NCBI GenBank assembly: GCA_034422075.1
Contig: DAOUJX010000006.1
Span: 1 to 64,000, forward strand
Origin: S34-282 sp034422075
Lineage (GTDB): Bacteria; Chloroflexota; Dehalococcoidia; Lucifugimonadales; Australimonadaceae
Length of the DNA stretch: 64,000 nucleotides
Direction: 5' to 3'
In this document: positions 42,654 to 51,899 of the stretch, one piece after another
How positions within the stretch are numbered: the first letter of the stretch is position 1
Layout of the letters: every line of letters begins with the position of its first letter
The notes under the pieces: generated by a model
The model's input: the letters and a program-made list of their open reading frames with translations, nothing else
What the model was told of the DNA's origin: nothing
Database searches by the model: none
Program-made: the position numbers and the translations under genes

Positions 42654-43091
42654 GCGATGCCTCCGTGTTGCGCTTGCGTTGGCAACGTAGACATGAGTCT
42701 AGCCGGCGCTTTCGCCAGAATGAGGAGAAGGGTGGCGTGCGGCGCTTGGCGGAGGGAGTGTCATCCGCACTACAGCTGGTTTGGGCGTGAACTGGAAGCT
42801 TATTGGCCTCTTATCCCACAATTCATCCCACAGCTTCGGCTTGGTGAGACCGGCTAGAGGGAAAACCAGTCAAAGTACCAGCCGTGATGCCAGGTTCGAT
42901 AGATGGTACCCACGACTACAACTCATTGGTATCCGGCTCAGTTACCTAGCGTCCCCAAACGCAACCCACGCGCGTTCGAATTCAGCACGGTGGGCCGAAG
43001 TGTACTGAACTGCGAACGCTTCGCTGGGGGGGGGGGGCTGCAACAAGTCGGACGGCCGACCCAAGTAGAGAGCAAGGCTCCGGCTGCCTCG
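42654..43091. other. Intergenic region with a 12-bp poly-G tract
   Basis: About 440 bp with no supported gene. The run of 12 G at 43026-43037 lies just outside the 3' end of the first accessory gene. It could be a contingency-type tract or an assembly artefact. Confidence 0.4.
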
Positions 43092-44054
43092 CTAAAGCAG
43101 AATCCTCTCACTAATTTGCGTGCCGTTAGCATTTTCAAAAATAATGTCGTTCACTGCTGAAAGAGGTATGTCCCCCGCCTCGTATCTTTTGATGACCTCC
43201 TCGACTTCAGTTGGAGTATACAGGCCGCGGGCGGTTACGCGGGCTTTGAAGTCGCACCTCTCCCCTGCGATAGCTAATACCTGCTGTAGCGCCTTTTCAG
43301 CGCGTTCCCTCATTGACGACCTGAAGTGGAGGAATCGAAGTTCTCGCCAGTAGAAGTAATAGTCGCCCAGATTACGGTTTTCCCCGTAGTAGATTTCCCG
43401 AGCTGCCCACCCTATCGGAAGCGTGGCTTGCAGGATGCGAAGCCTTTGGGTCCGCGTGGCTTCACTAAAGTCAAACGCAGGTGTATTCCTGCGTTGCCCA
43501 GTCATCTTTTCCATGGCCCACTGGGGCATTAGGTTATCGTTAACATCGACCTCAACCAGGTCTTCGACTAACCTCTTGAGTAATCCGCTGGGATATTTTT
43601 CAGGAAGGTAAACATGAACCATGCATTTGTCATCTAGCTCAACCGTCTCGAGGTGCGGGTAGTTCGGCGATCCTGGCGATTCTGCGGTAGGTATCTCCTG
43701 GATCAGGTTGCCGTTTGTTGTTTTTCTCACGCCGTGGACGAGTACCGGTCTGAAAGGCAGCCCATCTCGGTCGTCGGGTGTGAATACCACTTCCAGCCAC
43801 GCCTCGTGTTCTGTCAGGAGCGTGGTTGCCACAGAGCTAACAAAGCTGTCCGTCCCGCGTCCGTTATCCCACAGTGAGAGGGCCTTCTTGATCTGACTGC
43901 CGGATATTCCTTGGGCTGACAACTCGTACGCACCTCCCATGTCACGATGTGGGACAATGTGGAGATTGAAGTCCTCTAGGAGGAGGAACGTTTGGGTTGA
44001 ATGATGCCATATCCCTGGTTCGCGTGGAAACCAACGTGAAGTACGGCTTGTCAT
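43092..44054 (-). CDS. Uncharacterised protein, second gene of an accessory pair
   Basis: A 320-aa soluble-looking protein without TM segments. It overlaps the upstream gene by 4 nt (ATGA, 44051-44054), so the pair is co-translated. The N-terminus reads like a compact domain (MTSRTSRWFPREPGIWHHST), the middle mentions a conserved-looking AWLEVVFTPDDRDGLPFRPV, and the C-terminal third is helical (MRERAEKALQQVLAIAGERC). Codon usage and lower GC differ from the housekeeping genes. I recognise no family. Confidence 0.65.
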   Translation of the reverse strand: MTSRTSRWFPREPGIWHHSTQTFLLLEDFNLHIVPHRDMGGAYELSAQGISGSQIKKALSLWDNGRGTDSFVSSVATTLLTEHEAWLEVVFTPDDRDGLPFRPVLVHGVRKTTNGNLIQEIPTAESPGSPNYPHLETVELDDKCMVHVYLPEKYPSGLLKRLVEDLVEVDVNDNLMPQWAMEKMTGQRRNTPAFDFSEATRTQRLRILQATLPIGWAAREIYYGENRNLGDYYFYWRELRFLHFRSSMRERAEKALQQVLAIAGERCDFKARVTARGLYTPTEVEEVIKRYEAGDIPLSAVNDIIFENANGTQISERILL

Positions 44055-46654
44055 GAGAGGCCGTCCTGCGTGTCGTCGAAAACGGTCTCTGCGGCTTCGT
44101 CATTCCCGTTGTCATTCTGTGCAGTCATAGAGTCCTTCTTCTCGAAATAGTGTCGTAGGCTACGGCGGTTTCTCAGGGTATCCTCTGCTTCTCCACTAAG
44201 TGGTCCGATTATCTCTGCAGCGAAAATAGTGCGAGGTTTCAGAAATATTGACCGCAATTGTTCAGTTACACCAAGCATCTTGATGAGTGGTGGCGCATTC
44301 CAGGCAGGCTGCTCTTCAACGAAAGGAATGAATTCGGGAGCCGCAAATCCAGCCTCAACAATTTTGCCAGTTAGGTGGATTTCCCAATCAGTCCTCGCTA
44401 CATCCCTTGGTGAGATATTCAGCGAGGTATAGCCATCTTTCAGTTCTAGCCAATCCAAGATCCGCCTTGCGGCCTGGTCTGGTTGAGGAAACGACTGGAT
44501 ACGGTTTATCCAAGCTTGGCGGATAGGGATGTCCGACTGGTCGCCCCGAAGCGTCGCGTATATGATTGCTAGTCCAGAGAGCTCAAGGATATCAACGGTT
44601 GGGTCCAAGATGGAGGCATTCACTTGGTGGGTTGGGGCCTGATAGGTTGAGAGTACGTGGTTCTGCAAGACAAGGCTGGCGGACAGGGCCTTAGGGAAGA
44701 CCGCCTTAACCAAGGCGACATCTCCGGTCGCAATCGCTTCCTCTGTGTGGTGAATGAGGATAAATGAGGCTTCACCAAATAGGTCTGGTTCGGACTTTGT
44801 TTGGTCCGGTCGAAGCTGTGTAAGGGCCTCGGCGATTCGCTGAAGGACTTCTGTTCTGCAGGTTTTCACAAGCTGGCCTATCTCTTCGAATTCCTCGGTC
44901 TCTTGCCGGTCGCCTCCCACACGCAGAGTTTCAAGGGCATCTGCTGCTTGAGGTAGGGCGCCAGCGATGAGCTGGACTTTCACGAGAGCTTGAAGGGCTT
45001 GTGACCCTGCCATGGCGTTGACTTCTGGCGACAGACCCGTAGAGGTTGGCTTGAGAAAGCTATCTAGATGCTTGGGGAGCTCCTTGGCGAACTCTCGAAG
45101 TGAGAAGATACACACGTTCGCCAAGGCAAACCTTAGATACCAGTCAGGAGTCCCGCGGCGTCCCTGAATGTCTTGCTCCGCTTTAACTTCGCTTAGTAAC
45201 TGCTGAGCGGCCTTCCACACGCGGTCAGAGCCACGGACTCGGACTGTATTCGTGGTCCTGTGGTCCCACTTGGTATCATTGACGACCGCCTTAATCACAT
45301 CCGGCCAGTCGATAATAGCTTCTCGCCATCCCAAGAGGAGACTTGTCAGAAACAGAGGAGGCGCTGCAGCTGCAGCGACCGCCGCAGGGTTCTCTACCTC
45401 AATGCTCCAGCAGCGGTCTCTAACAATGGCTGAAAATGCGATGGCATCATCAATGCGGTAGTTTTTCGCCAAGATGTGAGCCGTCGTCGCAACTTGGTTT
45501 GTGATTCGGAGGACCGAGTTTCGATCATTCGCGTCAACGCAAGCCTCTAGAGCGGTTGAGGCAACCTCCGCCGACCGCCTTTCGAGCCAGCTAGTCGAAG
45601 GCTCCAAACGGGCCTGAAGCGGGGTTGAAGTCTGCAGTGCCATAGAAGTCTCTGAATGGCTGGCTTCTACCCACTTTGGGTAAACGGGTTCTCGAATGAA
45701 CCACTCGCTAGTCGGAGCCAGCAAGTGTTTCCTCTGAGCATAGTGTTGAACGAGGGCAAGAAGCTTTTCGACCATATCAACAAGGCGTTCTCGGTCAACT
45801 GAACCACGGGAGCTAGTCAAGCCTATGAGTTCTGCCAAGACTAGCAATGCTCCATTTGCTTCTAGAGAAGCAACTCGTAACACTGCTTCGTTTTTGCCTA
45901 GTCCCTCCGAGCCGAGTCGGTCAATTGCTCTATACAGTGCCAGTAGCGGCACCCGGCCAAGCACAATCGGGTCGAATAGATTGAAAGCACCAATAGCGAG
46001 TCGAAAGAATGCCCAGCCACTGAATACGACCAAAAGACCGTAGCCGGCCACTGTGAAGTATCCGTACGGTATCCCCAAGCTCTGCAGCAAAATAAGCGAT
46101 AGGCCAGCGCCAATGGCTATGCCAACTGACTTTAGGTACAATCCTACACTGGGACTTCCAAGCACCAACTCTCTTACATTAGCTGAGACGTTGCTGTACG
46201 ATTGGCCTAATACGATGCTTACGCTAGCGAGGTAAAATCCCAAGAGACTCGCCGAGACTTGGACCGCTAGAGTTGGGAATGTCCCTAGTGGTGGAATCGG
46301 CTCTTCTGACGGAATGAGATTAGGCCAAAAGTACTGGGCCAGAAGAAACTCTGTTAGTAGGAGAGTGGCGAAGAGGGTAGCTCCAATGAGGAAAGCGCGA
46401 ATTAGCAAAAAGAAAGAACTTCTGATTATTCCTATATCGCGCCAGAAGAAATCAACAAGAGAGCCAATACGGTATCTCTGTGCGATGATCCGGAGTCTGC
46501 CAGAAGCGGCCCTCTCTCGATTGAGCCAGTAGTCCTCCGTTGACTGCTCTCTTACTCGGCGACCCAGATTGCGAGCCTTAGAGCCGAAAGGCCAGCGGCA
46601 CTCTGCTCTAGCCTCTTTCAGAATGGCCATGTATTCCCGAAACACCGTTTTCAT
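44051..46654 (-). CDS. Large uncharacterised membrane protein with helical C-terminal region
   Basis: An 867-aa protein. After a basic N-terminal 75 residues there are about four TM helices (near 78-110, 125-155, 175-200 and 205-225), then a long soluble part rich in alternating helices (about 250-820) reminiscent of a repeat solenoid, and an acidic tail (EAAETVFDDTQDGLS). It is less GC-rich than its neighbours and is probably horizontally acquired. The small partner gene follows with a 4-nt overlap. No known domain recognised; location next to defence genes suggests, but does not show, a defence role. Confidence 0.7.
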   Translation of the reverse strand: MKTVFREYMAILKEARAECRWPFGSKARNLGRRVREQSTEDYWLNRERAASGRLRIIAQRYRIGSLVDFFWRDIGIIRSSFFLLIRAFLIGATLFATLLLTEFLLAQYFWPNLIPSEEPIPPLGTFPTLAVQVSASLLGFYLASVSIVLGQSYSNVSANVRELVLGSPSVGLYLKSVGIAIGAGLSLILLQSLGIPYGYFTVAGYGLLVVFSGWAFFRLAIGAFNLFDPIVLGRVPLLALYRAIDRLGSEGLGKNEAVLRVASLEANGALLVLAELIGLTSSRGSVDRERLVDMVEKLLALVQHYAQRKHLLAPTSEWFIREPVYPKWVEASHSETSMALQTSTPLQARLEPSTSWLERRSAEVASTALEACVDANDRNSVLRITNQVATTAHILAKNYRIDDAIAFSAIVRDRCWSIEVENPAAVAAAAAPPLFLTSLLLGWREAIIDWPDVIKAVVNDTKWDHRTTNTVRVRGSDRVWKAAQQLLSEVKAEQDIQGRRGTPDWYLRFALANVCIFSLREFAKELPKHLDSFLKPTSTGLSPEVNAMAGSQALQALVKVQLIAGALPQAADALETLRVGGDRQETEEFEEIGQLVKTCRTEVLQRIAEALTQLRPDQTKSEPDLFGEASFILIHHTEEAIATGDVALVKAVFPKALSASLVLQNHVLSTYQAPTHQVNASILDPTVDILELSGLAIIYATLRGDQSDIPIRQAWINRIQSFPQPDQAARRILDWLELKDGYTSLNISPRDVARTDWEIHLTGKIVEAGFAAPEFIPFVEEQPAWNAPPLIKMLGVTEQLRSIFLKPRTIFAAEIIGPLSGEAEDTLRNRRSLRHYFEKKDSMTAQNDNGNDEAAETVFDDTQDGLS

Positions 46655-46793
46655 GTCGCGTGATCTCGAGTCTCGTCGCTGTTGCGATTGGATTCTATAG
46701 GCAAAGGATTGTTGGCATCCATCTCATGGCTTCCGTCTGGGTCTGTCTCCACAGACGTATCGACGAGGAGTCGGGTTGGATGACGTTCCCTGA

Positions 46794-47140
46794 CTATGGC
46801 AGTTCTCCCATAGGACGATAATCCGTCAGAGCTATTCTACAGCCTCCGGTAGATAGGCTGCGTGTGTCCAAGACAGGAAGCTCCTCCGGGTCGGCCTTCT
46901 TCATGGCAGCCCAACCACCTTCTGTACTGGTCCGCTGTGTCAGGATGGTCAACAGCCCTAGGGTGGAGTTCAGCCAGGCTACAAGGGTCTTCTCGGCTAG
47001 CACGTCCCCAACTCTGGTGGGCCACCACACATTAGACAGCACTCTCGTTTCTGATCGCATTTCAACGACTCTTGTGGTGTCGAGCCTCAGCCCTTCGGCG
47101 ACGAGAAGACGTCCGGCCTTCGGCCATAGCTGAGCAACCG
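46794..47140 (-). pseudogene. C-terminal fragment of an N6-adenine DNA methyltransferase-like protein
   Basis: One frame reads AQLWPKAGRLLVAEGLRLDT, VWWPTRV and AWLNSTLGLLTILTQRTSTE then DPEELPVLDT, resembling the C-terminal portion of large restriction-system DNA methyltransferases (with the WLNSTLGLL pattern). Upstream the frame is closed by a stop and there is no N-terminal part, so it is a relic. Confidence 0.5.
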
Positions 47141-47267
47141 GCTCGAGTTAAACCAGCCTGAGCTCTGGCAAGCGGAGCCAGGTGTTTGTCCGGTACGAAG
47201 ACCAAATGCCTTCTTTGACCGGTGTGGTGATTCTCCATCATCGATAGGTAGTCATGGCACAGTACGC

Positions 47268-47425
47268 TCAAAGCCGTCCCACGCGACCGCTCTCGGCTTC
47301 GTCCACGTACTCGCGGGCCACCGAGTAGTGGTTGGACTTCGCGTAGTCCTTGAGCGCCCGCAACTGCACGGACAAGTCCACGTCCTGCCGGCCGCTTGAC
47401 ACCCTAGCGCATCGGGCCGCATAGG
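47268..47425 (-). pseudogene. N-terminal fragment of a serine recombinase/resolvase
   Basis: One frame reads AARCARVSSGRQDVDLSVQL then RALKDYAKSNHYSVAREYVD, EAESGR, and a stop. This is the N-terminus of the resolvase catalytic domain (family pattern Y-x-R-V-S-S, with the serine kept), including QL.AL..YA and EY.DE..SGR. The rest is missing. It marks a former mobile element. Confidence 0.6.
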
Positions 47426-47514
47426 TCAGGGGCTAGGAGTGTAGGCGCCCCTGCTTCTTCGTCATATCGGCCCACCTGGTTGGCCTGTTTCGCGTGTCAG
47501 ATTCCAAGCGTTCT

Positions 47515-47943
47515 TTAGGCGGTGACCTCGACCTTGAGGCTGCAGCCCACTGCTCGGAGCGCCTTTTGGACCTGATTCATGTGGGAACGATGGTCCGGGT
47601 TGGCCAGCTTGCGCACGGCTGACTCACTCACACGCAGCCTATCGGCAAGCTCCACCTTGGTGATGTGCTGCGCTCTCATAGCCGAGTACAGGGCCAGCTT
47701 GGCGGCAACGACGGTTGGGACGGGCACCGACACCTGACCGTCAACCGCCTCGCTGGGGGCAGGGATGTCCCACTTCTCGTGGACGTATCCTGCCAATGCC
47801 GTAGCCAGGGCGTCCTCTGCCATATCCAGCGCCTCGGAGCGATCTCTTCCGCCGGCAATGGCCTCCGGCACATCGGGGAAGGTGGCTACCAGTCCCCCGT
47901 CTTCTTCATCGAGGGTCAGTTGACATGGGTATGCGTAGATCAT
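47515..47943 (-). CDS. hicB: HicB-type antitoxin with C-terminal HTH
   Basis: A 142-aa antitoxin. Its HicB fold occupies about residues 1-60 (YPCQLTLDEEDGGLVATFPD then AGGRDRSEALDMAEDAL), and an HTH follows (KVELADRLRVSESAVRKL). It neutralises the adjacent HicA and represses the operon. It lies 3 bp after hicA. Confidence 0.9.
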   Translation of the reverse strand: MIYAYPCQLTLDEEDGGLVATFPDVPEAIAGGRDRSEALDMAEDALATALAGYVHEKWDIPAPSEAVDGQVSVPVPTVVAAKLALYSAMRAQHITKVELADRLRVSESAVRKLANPDHRSHMNQVQKALRAVGCSLKVEVTA

Positions 47944-47946
47944 GGC

Positions 47947-48153
47947 TCAGAACTCCCTTCGGTCGATGTTCAACTGACGCAGCATCGCGGCCAGCATGCC
48001 CTTCTTCAACTCGCCTCGCTGCACCGTGGTGAAGCGGGAACCGACATAGACTCTGCCGTGACTGCCCTTGCCGAGAGCCGGGTCGAACCGAAAAGACTGT
48101 CCTGTACGGCGAGCATACTCCCTGGCTCGACTGATGAACTCACGGCTGGTCAT
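47947..48153 (-). CDS. hicA: HicA-type mRNA interferase toxin
   Basis: A 68-aa toxin with the HicA dsRBD-like fold: GKGSHGRVYVGSRFTTVQRG contains the catalytic His in GSH and the beta-strand, followed by LKKGMLAAMLRQLNI. It cleaves mRNA. It is the first gene of the pair with hicB; toxin-first order is typical. An inverted repeat TCGCA/TGCGA (48164-48181) sits just upstream. Confidence 0.9.
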   Translation of the reverse strand: MTSREFISRAREYARRTGQSFRFDPALGKGSHGRVYVGSRFTTVQRGELKKGMLAAMLRQLNIDRREF

Positions 48154-48163
48154 AGTCTCATTA

Positions 48164-48181
48164 TCGCACCTTTATATGCGA
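48164..48181. promoter_or_regulatory. Candidate hicAB operator
   Basis: TCGCA (48164-48168) and TGCGA (48177-48181) form an inverted repeat with an 8-bp AT-rich spacer 11 nt upstream of the hicA start, suitable for HTH repression by HicB. Confidence 0.4.
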
Positions 48182-48246
48182 CCCGAAAGTGGAGATACTA
48201 CGGTTCAATCAGCGAATCCCACATATCCGCAGAGTGGGGTTGCCGG

Positions 48247-51105
48247 TCACTTGGATCTGTGCTCGCGTTCCACTGGAATGTCCTTGGTGTACCGGCACGG
48301 TGGGTTGGCAAAGTACTCGGTGCAGCCCCAGAAGGGGCCATGCGTACCATCTATCACCCGTAGGACGCCCAAGCCGCAACGAGGACAGACGATGGGAGGA
48401 CGACGACAAGCTTGATTGGTACATGAGGCTACTCGCCCTCCGACCAGTGCGTAGCCGACATTGCAGTTCGGGCAGCGGGGCGCACGGTGATCACATCTAT
48501 AGTTGGAGCAAATGAGATGCCTTGGGTTCTGTGATGGGTCGGGGTGCAAGCGACCCTTGAAACAGCGGGGGCACTCCGGCGCAAGCTCCCCGATCTGGCG
48601 CAACTCGTCGGACTCCTTCAGCAACTCCGTCACAAACGTGGATGGGCGCACCGGATCCGTCACCAGGTAGGCACCGATTCGTGCCCGGGTCATCGCCACG
48701 TAGAGGAGACGGCGCTCTTCCGCGAACGGGTACGCTCCCCCGGAAACCGGGGGCAACACGAGGTCCAGCAGTGGATCGTCCTCTACCTTGGAGGGAAAAC
48801 CCCAACGACCGTCGTTGAGGTCGAGCACGATCACGTAGTCCGCCTCACGGCCCTTCGCCCCATGGACGGTGCTGAACTCCACTTTTGGCGACGCTCCCTG
48901 TGGTGACCTGGGAAGCTCGTCCCAGCGTTGACGGTAGCGGCCAAGCACCAAGACGGCCTGCTGGCCTCGTGCCTTTGCCTTGATGTCCGACAAAGCCTGC
49001 GCCACCCCGCCTGCCGAATCGGGGTCGACGACGACGGCGATGCCCTCATCTTCGGCTTCGCTCGCGGGCAGTAACGGTCGCTGGGTCTGCTCCGGGTTCC
49101 GCTTCACGAACGCAGTTGAAGGGCCGAGAATCCCTTCGGCGAACCGGAAGGTCTGGCTCAATGCCCGCAGCTCCACGTGGCCAAGCAGATTGCCGCAATC
49201 ACGCAGGAGAGCAACGTCGCTCCCCGCGAATCTGTAAATCGACTGCCAGTCGTCTCCAACCAGGAAGTAGGCGATGTCCTGACCCTTCAGGGCTTGCAGT
49301 AGGGCCATCCGCCCCGCGGATATGTCTTGGAACTCGTCGACCAACACATATCGGTACTTGAGCTTCCACCGGCCCTCGCGGATGTGCCCAACGGCGAGGT
49401 TGATGAGGTCATGGAAGTCCAGTTCATCCTCATCCGCGAGCAGCTTTTGATAGCGGGTACGCACCTGCTCAAAGACATCCAGGAACCTCTGGTTGCGCCA
49501 ATGGTCTCCGGTCTGTACGGCGCGTGTGCGCAGCGTGGCGAGGGATAGGCTGGCACCCTTGACGTGATCCAAGAATTTCGCCAGCAGTTCTGTTAGCCAT
49601 GACACCCGCTCGCTCCCCAGTCGTTTGACCAGCGTCTGAGCAGGCACGCGCTCGAATGCGACGCCTTCATCCTCAAGCTGAGCACGCAACTCCGAGAAGA
49701 GGCGCCCTTGTGAGTGTTGCCAACTGTACGTCTCTATCAACCTTGAGCCAAATTGCTTATGAATGCCCCTCTTCCACCAGACGCCTTCGAGGTATCCACC
49801 CCAACCCGCCGGAGGCAACCCCATCTCGTCCAGCGCGAAGTGCTCGATGTAGATGCCGTAGGCGGACAGGAAGAAGTCCGGCTGGTACTGGCGGCGTTCC
49901 CGCGTCGCGGTCTTGTACTCGTATCGTCTCTCGTACTCGAACTCGATGCCGTACTCCGTGAGATAGTTGGCAATGGCCAACTCCTCGAAGCTCTTCACGA
50001 GGTCTCCGCTCAGCGTCCGCAGCTCGACGTTCCGGACGTACTGTTCGTACTCGTCAGGCGTTGCAAAGTCGAAGACCGATCGGTACGGAGCATGGTGATA
50101 GGCGATGAAGTCGATCACGGCCTTCGACTGCTCTGGGTCGTTGAGGAGCTCTTCGATAATGGTGGCGAAGGCACGCCTAGACACCATTTCGTCCGTCGCG
50201 AACTTGGAAATGCTGGGGGCGACCTCGGACTGGGCTATGACGCGGCGCCCGAAACTGTGGAAGGTGTGGACGTGCGCCGCCGAGAGGTCCCCTTTGAGCC
50301 GTCCTCTTATCTCGGCGACTGCTTTGCGGTTGAACGCCAGGACCAGCACTTCGTCGGGGGAGACGCCCTGGTTGCGAACGAGGTGGGCGACTCTCCCGAC
50401 GATGACCGAGGTTTTGCCCGTTCCCGCACCCGCCAGTACGAGGGTCACGTCCTCGTCAGTGGCGACAGCTTCGGCCTGTTCGTTCGTTAGGGGGTTCTGC
50501 AGCGTCTCTAGCGCGACTGTTTGCACAACAGGGGCGCTCTTCGAAGTGAAGAGGCTGTTCGCACGCCTCCTCGCTTTCTCAAACTCCTCGACTGGTTCCA
50601 GAGCTGCAAGTCGCCCGGCCGCCTCTGCCGCTTCTTGGTCAAGTCGCCCTCGGATAAGCCCTCTGCACTCCTGCAGCACCGGCGCGAGTGCCTCGTGAAG
50701 CCTTTTGGAGTCGCTATACCGGGCGTAGCGGTCACCGGCGAAGTGTCGGCGCAGTCGTTCGTCAAGCTGCTTCAGCCGAGGGCTCAGCGCCTTGGCGACT
50801 CGGCCTGCTCTCTCAATCGCCCCATCCCTGACCCATGCTGCTCCCTTCGCGTCAAGGCCTCCGACTGAGTGCTCTGTTCCGTCCCCGAGGCGAATGGTCA
50901 ACCGGTGCCAGAACCACGAGGGTCGAACCGTGATCGAGTCGATGGCTCCTACAGAAACCGTACGGGTCCCACCACCTGAGATTCCATCGAAGTGAAGAGT
51001 ATCCCTGATCAGCGATACCCGCGTTGGCCCAGCAGCGAACAGACGATGGAGACGGGCGCTCTCGGCGGTAATGTGCTTATGGGGTTCGATGCCTACTTCA
51101 GCCAT
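48247..51105 (-). CDS. UvrD/helicase IV-like superfamily 1 DNA helicase with C-terminal zinc ribbons
   Basis: A 952-aa helicase. The N-terminal ~200 residues resemble the helicase IV accessory region; Walker A is VLAGAGTGKTSVIVGR, motif II is VLVDEFQDIS, further motifs are VGDDWQSIYRFAGS, FSTVHGAKGREADYVIV and YVAMTRAR. The C-terminus carries three Cys-rich ribbons (CPRC, CPNC, CPRCG), as in topoisomerase zinc fingers. It may act in DNA repair or in defence; its position in the island favours the latter as a possibility. Confidence 0.9.
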   Translation of the reverse strand: MAEVGIEPHKHITAESARLHRLFAAGPTRVSLIRDTLHFDGISGGGTRTVSVGAIDSITVRPSWFWHRLTIRLGDGTEHSVGGLDAKGAAWVRDGAIERAGRVAKALSPRLKQLDERLRRHFAGDRYARYSDSKRLHEALAPVLQECRGLIRGRLDQEAAEAAGRLAALEPVEEFEKARRRANSLFTSKSAPVVQTVALETLQNPLTNEQAEAVATDEDVTLVLAGAGTGKTSVIVGRVAHLVRNQGVSPDEVLVLAFNRKAVAEIRGRLKGDLSAAHVHTFHSFGRRVIAQSEVAPSISKFATDEMVSRRAFATIIEELLNDPEQSKAVIDFIAYHHAPYRSVFDFATPDEYEQYVRNVELRTLSGDLVKSFEELAIANYLTEYGIEFEYERRYEYKTATRERRQYQPDFFLSAYGIYIEHFALDEMGLPPAGWGGYLEGVWWKRGIHKQFGSRLIETYSWQHSQGRLFSELRAQLEDEGVAFERVPAQTLVKRLGSERVSWLTELLAKFLDHVKGASLSLATLRTRAVQTGDHWRNQRFLDVFEQVRTRYQKLLADEDELDFHDLINLAVGHIREGRWKLKYRYVLVDEFQDISAGRMALLQALKGQDIAYFLVGDDWQSIYRFAGSDVALLRDCGNLLGHVELRALSQTFRFAEGILGPSTAFVKRNPEQTQRPLLPASEAEDEGIAVVVDPDSAGGVAQALSDIKAKARGQQAVLVLGRYRQRWDELPRSPQGASPKVEFSTVHGAKGREADYVIVLDLNDGRWGFPSKVEDDPLLDLVLPPVSGGAYPFAEERRLLYVAMTRARIGAYLVTDPVRPSTFVTELLKESDELRQIGELAPECPRCFKGRLHPDPSQNPRHLICSNYRCDHRAPRCPNCNVGYALVGGRVASCTNQACRRPPIVCPRCGLGVLRVIDGTHGPFWGCTEYFANPPCRYTKDIPVEREHRSK

Positions 51106-51166
51106 ACGCTTATCGCCTAGAGTTCGGGGGGCCAGCTCTTAACTGCAACACCGTGCCCGCCAACTC

Positions 51167-51619
51167 TTACACGAACAGCCTCCACGTGAGCAGGCCGACG
51201 ACCACCAGCAGCACGAGGATCACCACGCGGGCGATGTTGAACAGTTGGTTGGTCACCTTGTGCTCGTCAATCTCCTTCTCGTGCGCCCACTCGAGCTCAA
51301 GAAGGGCCCGCCGGCCGGCTGAGGCGGCCTCCTTGGCCTCATCCCGTTCCTGCTCCAACTCGGACGCTCTGTGCTCCGCCTCGGACAGCTTCCGCTCCAA
51401 CTCCCGCACGGTCCGCTCAAGCTCGTCCTGCCTGACGATTGCCCGGTCCAGCAGCTCCTCGTCGGTGATGTAATTCCCCACCATGCGCACGTAGACCCGA
51501 CGCCCCTCCCTACGGACCTCGACCTCTCCCGTCCTGATCTTCCGGTCGAGGGTGGACAGGGAGACCTCCAGTTCCTCCGCTGCATCCGCTTTTGTCACCC
51601 ACCGGACGCGTTCATTCAT
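51167..51619 (-). CDS. HTH protein with coiled coil and C-terminal membrane anchor
   Basis: A 150-aa protein. An excisionase/MerR-like HTH (WVTKADAAEELEVSLSTLDR, then KIRTGEVEVRREGRRVYV) is followed by a long coiled coil (about 55-120) and a single TM helix (about 128-147). ATG 51619 has GAGAGGGA in front; a longer frame is rejected. A membrane-tethered DNA-binding protein next to palindromic repeats would fit a segregation or replication-control role, but this is inference. Confidence 0.75.
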   Translation of the reverse strand: MNERVRWVTKADAAEELEVSLSTLDRKIRTGEVEVRREGRRVYVRMVGNYITDEELLDRAIVRQDELERTVRELERKLSEAEHRASELEQERDEAKEAASAGRRALLELEWAHEKEIDEHKVTNQLFNIARVVILVLLVVVGLLTWRLFV

Positions 51620-51641
51620 AGCTATTCCCTCTCCTACCGGC

Positions 51642-51888
51642 TGACACGTCAGGGTTGCAAAAGTGCGATCGAGATCTTCCCCAGAGCCGCCATTCAGTTT
51701 AGTCCAGGTTCGCATTTTGGAGCCTGACACGTCGCAACGTGTCAGGGTGATACGTCAGCCCCGTTTCATGGCCGATCAGGGGCAAATCGGCATCACCGCG
51801 GCGGCGCCTAACCCCGAAAAAGCGCAACTTGCAGCCCCCAGACGCCCTTTGGGGCAGATGGCGATGTGTCATCGCCATCGACGTGTCA
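51642..51888. repeat. Cluster of TGACACGT-type repeats and palindromes
   Basis: TGACACGTCA (51642-51651); the perfect palindrome CCTGACACGT-CGCA-ACGTGTCAGG (51723-51746); TGATACGTCA (51748-51757); ACGTGTCA (51881-51888). A further perfect repeat GGCGATG-TGT-CATCGCC lies at 51860-51876. They lie between the relaxation-like gene and the HTH gene. The arrangement recalls iterons or a multi-site operator. Confidence 0.6.
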
Positions 51889-51899
51889 CTTCATGCCTC

